Shown in pieces: positions 15,959 to 20,211 of a stretch of 20,211 nt of DNA. Origin of the DNA: a virus; the IMG/VR virus record IMGVR_UViG_3300042879_004419, positions 1 through 20,211 of that record; one strand, given 5' to 3'. Numbering within the stretch: position 1 is the first letter of the stretch; each line of letters opens with the position of its first letter. The translations under genes were made by a program, and so were the position numbers. The notes under the pieces are model-generated. The model did no database searches, was not told the origin of the DNA, and saw nothing but the letters and a program-made list of their open reading frames with translations.

Positions 15959-16729
15959 CTAATCTCCACTGTCCACGCCTGCTGCAAACTGCTCAATGAC
16001 CTCGTCGAGGACGCGCACCACAATTTCTCGGTACTCTGAGATGTGCTCAGAGAATGCGCTATCGATGAGCTTCACGCCATCCTTCTGCGGATAAATCCAC
16101 TTTTCTGCCGGCGAGTTGAGCGAGATAGTTCGAAAGTTCATAAAAGGCGAAAAGCCATGCTCGTATGGCTTGCCCGGACGCCGCGACATTCGTGCGTAAA
16201 GATCCGTCTTGTGCTCGTCCGGTCCGCCTTCTTTCAGTTTCGGCGCTAGTCCTGCAGGCAGTTCGTTTGTTCTTCTGAGCTTTCTGGCCGCTGCGTAGAC
16301 TCTTTCACCGATCTTTTTTCCGACTGCTTCACCCATCTTCGCGCTGTATGCCCGTCCCATGGGCGTGCCACTCATGCCGGAAGCGTCAGGAGCGTCGTGA
16401 CCAAAAGGAATGGCGAGATGCGTCCGCCCTTTTTCACTGAGCAACGCGTCCCGTAGATCGAACTGCGGGTTACCATGTTCAATCATTTGTGGGTAGCGTC
16501 CCGCCAGCTGAATAACGGCTTTTGGTCCGACTGCAGCCGAGGCACGAATAATGCCGTGCTTGTAATCGGAAGCGCGCTTCGGCGAAAGGGTGGAGTCAAT
16601 CGAATCGTACCAAATTGTGGTGAATTCGGTGGCAACCGCAGACGTGACTGCTCCTAAAGTTTCTTTAGAACCAATAAGCTCTCTCAATTGTTTGACGATA
16701 TTGCCTTGTTCGATTTTGACCTTGATCAT
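15959..16729 (-). CDS. HK97-gp10-like neck/tail completion protein
   Basis: The frame is open further upstream, but the real start is ATG at 16729 (MIKVKIEQGN), giving 256 aa. It overlaps the TAA of the previous gene as TAATG and has GAGG seven bases before it. The 70 codons upstream lie entirely inside the neighbouring gene and are Ser/Arg/Cys-rich shadow sequence. The protein has an ASAAVGPKAVIQLAGRYPQM segment followed by IEHGNPQFDLRD and LAIPFGH, a series seen in phage neck proteins of the HK97 gp10 group. A PMGRAYSAKMG segment and a helical acidic C-terminus follow. It probably links connector and tail terminator. Family assignment is moderate. Confidence 0.75.
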   Translation of the reverse strand: MIKVKIEQGNIVKQLRELIGSKETLGAVTSAVATEFTTIWYDSIDSTLSPKRASDYKHGIIRASAAVGPKAVIQLAGRYPQMIEHGNPQFDLRDALLSEKGRTHLAIPFGHDAPDASGMSGTPMGRAYSAKMGEAVGKKIGERVYAAARKLRRTNELPAGLAPKLKEGGPDEHKTDLYARMSRRPGKPYEHGFSPFMNFRTISLNSPAEKWIYPQKDGVKLIDSAFSEHISEYREIVVRVLDEVIEQFAAGVDSGD

Positions 16730-17523
16730 TATCGAACCTCGCCATCCGGCACAAAGTCGAGCTTCATTCTTGCTTGAATAGGCAATTGACGTGGAGTCCC
16801 CATCGGAGTCGTCCGTCGACCTTGACGCACAGCAGATTCGCGGTAGACGTGCGGATGATCGATGACTCGCCAAACAGGATAAGTCGTATAGTGCAGTGCG
16901 ATCACTGTGGCAGTAGTCGGAACGTATCCCGGTCTCCAATACAATTGACCCAGATTGGTATCAACCTCAATGCCTTGTCGAAGCGTCGTAGTCAGCGTTT
17001 GCACATGGTTCAATTCGACGACTGGGTAGCGCGTCGTGATGTTTGTTTGTCCTGCAGGAACTTCGATGCGCTCGTAGAAAACAATCTCGCTGTCTAAGCC
17101 AACAAGTTTATCAAAAAAGCCGAGCTTATTCTCTGGTCGAACTGTGATGCTGACAGTTCCCCAATACCATCGACCGAAGACGTCGTAATAGTCTTCTTTC
17201 CGCGTCACTGAAGAAACAAAACCGCGAACAACAGCTGCATTCGAGGTGTTGATAAGATTCTGCTGTATGGCGGTAAGTTCGCCGACAGCGTCAGGCATTC
17301 GATAATTGGTGGGACCAAAGAAAAGAATGCTGTTACCTCGACAAACCGGACAAACAGGGTCTGGTTGTCGCGTCTGGGTATTGTTTGAGAGACAAGGACA
17401 TTCAATCGCGCGCGTCCAAGCAAAGCGAGCGCCTTGTGTCTCAATGCTCGCGATAAGCCGTTCAGGATCGATATTCGGAAAAAAGTCTGCTGAAAGGCCG
17501 AGCGGCAAACCTGTGATCGTCAT
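16729..17523 (-). CDS. Putative head-closure protein with Cys4 motif
   Basis: This 264-aa protein follows the adaptor gene by three bases and overlaps the next gene by one. Position suggests head closure or stopper. Near the N-terminus it has four cysteines in the order C42-P-C44 and C58-P-V-C61-R-G, spaced like a zinc ribbon knuckle. The remainder is beta-rich, with an EVDTNLGQLYWRPGYVP segment and an IALHYTTYPVWRVIDHPH stretch; the latter resembles beta-strand elements of connector rings. GGGG about six bases before the ATG acts as a Shine-Dalgarno. I recall that PBSX XkdH-like proteins have a comparable location, but I cannot confirm homology. Confidence 0.7.
   Translation of the reverse strand: MTITGLPLGLSADFFPNIDPERLIASIETQGARFAWTRAIECPCLSNNTQTRQPDPVCPVCRGNSILFFGPTNYRMPDAVGELTAIQQNLINTSNAAVVRGFVSSVTRKEDYYDVFGRWYWGTVSITVRPENKLGFFDKLVGLDSEIVFYERIEVPAGQTNITTRYPVVELNHVQTLTTTLRQGIEVDTNLGQLYWRPGYVPTTATVIALHYTTYPVWRVIDHPHVYRESAVRQGRRTTPMGTPRQLPIQARMKLDFVPDGEVR
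17341..17400 (-). other. Cys4 zinc-knuckle-like motif
   Basis: Residues 42-61 of the head-closure candidate: C-x-C-x13-C-x2-C. CPxC knuckles are typical zinc ligands. Metal binding is inferred from spacing only. Confidence 0.55.
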
Positions 17524-17526
17524 GCT

Positions 17527-18558
17527 CTACCCCAGCACCATTCGAATACCGTGAATGGTTCGCCGCATTTCTCTGATGTCGTTCCGAATGTCTTCGCGAT
17601 ACTGCTTGATTCGCCCCGAAAAGGCGGTCTGCCCCGATTCCTTTGTCGAACGTACATTCGTCATCAGGGCATCGAGCGTGACCGTCGAACCGGAAACGCC
17701 AGGACCAAGGAGTAGGTCACCGATGATGGCGAGCGGTCCCATCGATGCGACTTTTCCGATAAGCTCGACGATGTCGCGTGGGACCTGTCCTCGTCGATAC
17801 CCTGCAGTGTAGTCGACACGCAGAATGTCAGGTACGTAATCCATCATGCCGTTGATGATGGGCGCCCACAGCGAGCTAAGGCCGAGTGCGACCGCCGTGA
17901 TTGAGCCCGTGCCCGGTACGACTTCGATGGTCGCCGCATCATAATCAGGTCGAACCCAAGTGTTCGAGAAAGTGATGATGCGGGTTTCGGTCGGCAGGAC
18001 CATACGAACTTCCTGCACTGAATGCAGCGGCTTATTGTACAGCTGCAGGTAGATAAACTTGTTGTAATCCTGACGATAGAACGGATGCTTTTCGTCCGTA
18101 ATGACGGTCGGCGTGAGCCGCACATCAAGACGCCGTTCGATGTACGCGACGGCAGCTTCGATGTAGTACCGATAAAAGGAGTCGGGATATTCGTTCCCGT
18201 AGTTATCGGTAAGCGGAAGACCGAAGAGGTAGTTATCGCGAAGCTCGTCGATGGTCAGGATGTCCGTTGTGGCAAGCGTTCCGCGAAACGCGTCCTCTGG
18301 TGTCGAGTTCGCCCCAGAGACGGAATTTACGTACTGAACTCGATACCAGTAGTTCAGTTCGCCAGTAGCGTCGATGTACCGATAAAACCGCTGCGTCTGG
18401 TCAATGACGAGGCGTGTCGGGGCAGTAGTAAGCTCAGTGAACGTGCCCGTGATTCCGTCCATGCTGTTGGTCGAACGGTAGATAGCGATACGGTCGAAGC
18501 CTAGATCGAGAAGTACGACAGGGTCAGCGATCGAGACTGCGAGCGAAAGAATCGCCAT
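17527..18558 (-). CDS. Head-tail adaptor with Ig/FnIII-like N-terminus
   Basis: This 343-aa protein has two parts. Residues about 20-85 look like an FnIII/Ig-type beta domain, with FDRIAIYRSTNSMDGITGTF and a YWYRVQYVNSVSG ending typical of FnIII strands F-G. From about 100 on it resembles gp6-type adaptors (HK97 gp6, SPP1 gp15): helices with SFYRYYIEAAVAYIERRLDV, then LHSVQEVRMVLP, DILRVDYTAGYRRGQVP and a long Arg/Asp-rich C-terminal helix. It would bind below the portal as a ring. The ATG at 18558 has only a weak upstream purine stretch. It lies 33 bases after the holin-like gene. The adaptor call is good; the N-terminal domain type is moderate. Confidence 0.82.
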   Translation of the reverse strand: MAILSLAVSIADPVVLLDLGFDRIAIYRSTNSMDGITGTFTELTTAPTRLVIDQTQRFYRYIDATGELNYWYRVQYVNSVSGANSTPEDAFRGTLATTDILTIDELRDNYLFGLPLTDNYGNEYPDSFYRYYIEAAVAYIERRLDVRLTPTVITDEKHPFYRQDYNKFIYLQLYNKPLHSVQEVRMVLPTETRIITFSNTWVRPDYDAATIEVVPGTGSITAVALGLSSLWAPIINGMMDYVPDILRVDYTAGYRRGQVPRDIVELIGKVASMGPLAIIGDLLLGPGVSGSTVTLDALMTNVRSTKESGQTAFSGRIKQYREDIRNDIREMRRTIHGIRMVLG

Positions 18559-18591
18559 GATGCTGCATCTTTCATGGATTGTCGGAAAAGG

Positions 18592-18834
18592 TCAAGAATC
18601 CGCTGGACAACGCTCGACTACCGAAAGTCGACGAAACTGCTCAGAAGTCTCTCGATGCTGTGCATCCATGCGCTCTGTCAATCGAATCATAGATTCGTTC
18701 ACGCGCTGCACCGACGAAGTGAGATCAGCAATCACGCGAATGAGCCGATCGGACAGCGAGGTCAAAAGCCGAAACGCTCCGACCATAAAAATAGCAAGGA
18801 GGCCCAAGGCCCCGTATTGCAGAAGTGCGTCCAT
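18592..18834 (-). CDS. Single-span membrane protein, possible holin
   Basis: This 80-aa protein has one membrane helix at about residues 5-25 (LQYGALGLLAIFMVGAFRLL) followed by an amphipathic charged coiled-coil-like region with heptad spacing (IRVIADLTSSVQRVNESMIR). That is the layout of small BhlA/UviB-type holins, which have one N-terminal span and a cytoplasmic helix. The start is well supported: AGGAG lies six bases before the ATG at 18834. It is 16 bases after the 59-aa gene. No endolysin or spanin is visible nearby, so a structural or accessory role cannot be excluded. I call holin only tentatively. Confidence 0.7.
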   Translation of the reverse strand: MDALLQYGALGLLAIFMVGAFRLLTSLSDRLIRVIADLTSSVQRVNESMIRLTERMDAQHRETSEQFRRLSVVERCPADS

Positions 18835-18850
18835 GATCCGCTCCTATTGG

Positions 18851-19030
18851 TTAGCTTGGTTCTGATTCTAGCCACTCACCGTCGATGTATCGCCAGTCAG
18901 GCCCGACACCGAGTCCGGTCACGTCGACGAGTTCCTCGGGCGCATAGCTCTCGCGCTCCTCAGGAGTCGGCTCGCGATCCCATCGCGAGACGTTGGTGCA
19001 GATTCCATTACGAACGTGCGCGTATCTCAT
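18851..19030 (-). CDS. Small protein following fibre gene (fibre-chaperone-like)
   Basis: A 59-codon ORF with ATG at 19030-19028 and TAA at 18853-18851, three bases after the fibre stop. It starts MRYAHVRNGICTNVSRWD and ends in GPDWRYIDGEWLESEPS. Short proteins with an N-terminal YAxVxNGxxxNV strand and a W-x-Y-x-D-G-x-W end recur directly downstream of phage fibre genes and resemble parts of tail-fibre assembly proteins. A GGTGAT sequence precedes the ATG and can pair with 16S rRNA. The middle is acidic (TPEERESYAPEEL). It probably acts with the fibre, as assembly factor or cap; that is inference from place and pattern. Confidence 0.72.
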   Translation of the reverse strand: MRYAHVRNGICTNVSRWDREPTPEERESYAPEELVDVTGLGVGPDWRYIDGEWLESEPS

Positions 19031-19033
19031 AGA

Positions 19034-20211
19034 TCACCCAAAGTACGCGACGACAAGCACCGCGCCGTCACCGCCGTTCCCGCCGGCGCCGGGGTTGCTG
19101 CCGGTCGATGAAGCGCCACCGCCGCCACCGCCACCGCCGGGTTGGCCGCCGTTGCCTCCCGCGCCGCCGGTGCCCGTGATGGAACTGCGCCCGCCGCCGC
19201 CACCGCTGCCCGCTTGGAAGTTTGCCGCACTCAGTGTCGGGCTGGTGCCGTTAGTCCCTGCTGATCCTGCGCTCGCGCCACCTGCACCGCCCGTGACATT
19301 GGCCCCTCGCAGCAGACCACCATCACCGCCGTTGCCGGCGCCGAGACTCGCCACGTTGCTCGCATCGATGCCTGCGCCACCTCCGCCGCCGCCGCCGCTG
19401 AGCACAGCGGATGGAGTCGTGCCGAAGGTGCCTGCGCTCGTGGTTCCGTTGCCGCCGCTGCCGCCGAAAAGCACACCACCGGAGCCGCCGAACGCGCTGC
19501 TGCTAGACACGCCACCGGGACCGCCGAAGGGACGGTCGGTAGTGAGATGCGTGCCGAAGCTCGACCGCGACCCGTTGCCGCCCGCTGCGCTGCCACCGCT
19601 TGCTGCTGCGCCGGCGCCGCCTGCGCCGATTGTCACCGTCACCGGAGACGTCATGCCTGCAGTGACAAGCGAGGTTGCGATCCAGCCGCCGCCACCGCCG
19701 CCACCACCGCCAGAGCGGAGGGTAGTAGTGCCGCCAGTGAGACCGCGTCCACCACCGCCGCCACCACCGTACGCCTCGATATAAAGCCGCGTCGCGAGCG
19801 GTGGGATGGAGTAGCTGCCACTTGCGACGAAGATCGTTGCGCGCGGAGCGATCGTCACGTCGGTGACCAGCCAGTTGGTGCCGTCCGACATGAAGAGCAC
19901 GACGTCGTTCTGGGCATAAAGCACTGCAAGCGTGCTGTTGATTGTTACCGTGCCCGCGCCCGTGTCTGCCTTCGACACCTGTACGAATTGCCCGCTGACA
20001 GAGCTTGCAGAAGGCAGTGTCACTGTCAGATTGCTCGTGCTCGTCGTTACCGCGTAATGCTTACCAGTGTCACTGGAACCAAGTACCTGGCTCGAAGAAA
20101 CAGCGGTAACGGTAAGCAAATAAGTGCCGGCCGGTCCTTGTGGCCCTGTTGCTCCGGTCGCGCCGGTCGCGCCCGTGGCTCCTGTTGGACCCTGAGGACC
20201 CTGCGGTCCTT
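19034..20211 (-). CDS. Collagen-like glycine-rich fibre protein (5' end missing)
   Basis: The frame continues past the right edge; 391 codons are visible and the TTG at 20119 is internal. The first 28 visible residues are a Gly-X-Y repeat (GPQGPQGPTGATGATGATG). Then comes a beta-rich domain with a STSNLTVTLPSASSVSGQFV segment and SDGTNWLVTD, common in phage fibres. From about residue 145 of the visible part to the end it is a Gly-rich domain with GGGGGGG runs and a GDGAVLVVAYFG end, as in glycine-rich receptor-binding domains. It is probably a trimeric virion fibre that touches the host surface. Its place just upstream of connector genes leaves open whether it is a head or tail fibre. Confidence 0.85.
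   Translation of the reverse strand, partial: GPQGPQGPTGATGATGATGATGPQGPAGTYLLTVTAVSSSQVLGSSDTGKHYAVTTSTSNLTVTLPSASSVSGQFVQVSKADTGAGTVTINSTLAVLYAQNDVVLFMSDGTNWLVTDVTIAPRATIFVASGSYSIPPLATRLYIEAYGGGGGGGRGLTGGTTTLRSGGGGGGGGGWIATSLVTAGMTSPVTVTIGAGGAGAAASGGSAAGGNGSRSSFGTHLTTDRPFGGPGGVSSSSAFGGSGGVLFGGSGGNGTTSAGTFGTTPSAVLSGGGGGGGAGIDASNVASLGAGNGGDGGLLRGANVTGGAGGASAGSAGTNGTSPTLSAANFQAGSGGGGGRSSITGTGGAGGNGGQPGGGGGGGGASSTGSNPGAGGNGGDGAVLVVAYFG
20127..20211 (-). repeat. Collagen-like Gly-X-Y repeat tract
   Basis: Twenty-eight codons read as Gly-X-Y triplets with X/Y mostly Pro, Gln, Ala and Thr (GPQ, GPT, GAT). The tract reaches the window edge, so its full length is unknown. Codon reuse is high, with repeated nine-base units such as GGCGCGACC. 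Confidence 0.85.

Noticed and set aside
16730-16939. Upstream extension of the gp10-like gene to a start at 16939
   Set aside because: The extra 70 codons lie inside the Cys4 gene and have shadow-like composition. ATG at 16729 has a Shine-Dalgarno and a TAATG overlap.
18993-19784. Long plus-strand ORF with a proline-rich product opposite the fibre gene
   Set aside because: It is the complement of Gly-rich codons (GGN gives NCC, read as Pro). The minus-strand frame has a coherent fibre architecture and conserved ends; the plus-strand product has none.
20117-20119. TTG at 20119 as the start of the fibre gene
   Set aside because: The frame is open upstream to the window edge and encodes a collagen-like Gly-X-Y tract, so the TTG is an internal Leu codon.

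Overview
The window is part of a double-stranded DNA tailed phage (or prophage) genome with a contractile tail, that is, myovirus morphology within Caudoviricetes. The diagnostic genes are a tail sheath, a tail tube, a tape measure, a hub, a spike, a LysM/gp25-type protein and a J-like baseplate protein. Every gene I accept lies on the minus strand, so the module is transcribed from high to low coordinates. Genes are separated by only a few bases or overlap, and most have Shine-Dalgarno sequences, so the host is a bacterium. Nothing here identifies the host species. There is no integrase, tRNA, CRISPR array or insertion sequence.

In transcription order the layout is as follows. (1) 20211-18592: the C-terminal part of a collagen-like, glycine-rich fibre protein entering from the right edge, an unlisted 59-codon gene, and an 80-aa single-span membrane protein that looks holin-like. 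(2) 18558-15297: connector and neck genes, namely a head-tail adaptor with an Ig/FnIII-like N-terminus, a Cys4 head-closure candidate, an HK97-gp10-like neck protein and a tail-terminator candidate, followed by a 63-64 aa protein of unknown role. (3) 15104-11993: an unusually large (873 aa) tail sheath and the tail tube protein. (4) 11916-8583: a tape-measure chaperone pair whose second half sits in another frame (G/GT arrangement), then the tape measure. (5) 8562-1429: the baseplate, with hub, central spike, a small hydrophobic protein, a fused tube-cap/LysM/gp25 protein and the J-like wedge protein. (6) 1415-1: two probable distal structural proteins and the start of another gene leaving the left edge.

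The products fit one assembly line. The connector closes the filled head. The chaperones and tape measure set tail length. Tube and sheath polymerise from the hub/spike/tube-cap complex, and the gp25-like and J-like proteins link sheath to wedge. The main points of interest are a probable +1 programmed frameshift at UUU-CGA in the chaperone gene, a one-chain fusion of LysM and gp25 modules, a polyglycine linker followed by an AT-hook-like motif in the tape measure, duplicated Ig-like inserts in the sheath, a terminator-like hairpin after the tube gene, and a fibre plus holin-like gene placed ahead of the connector genes. No intergenic stretch exceeds about 75 bases.
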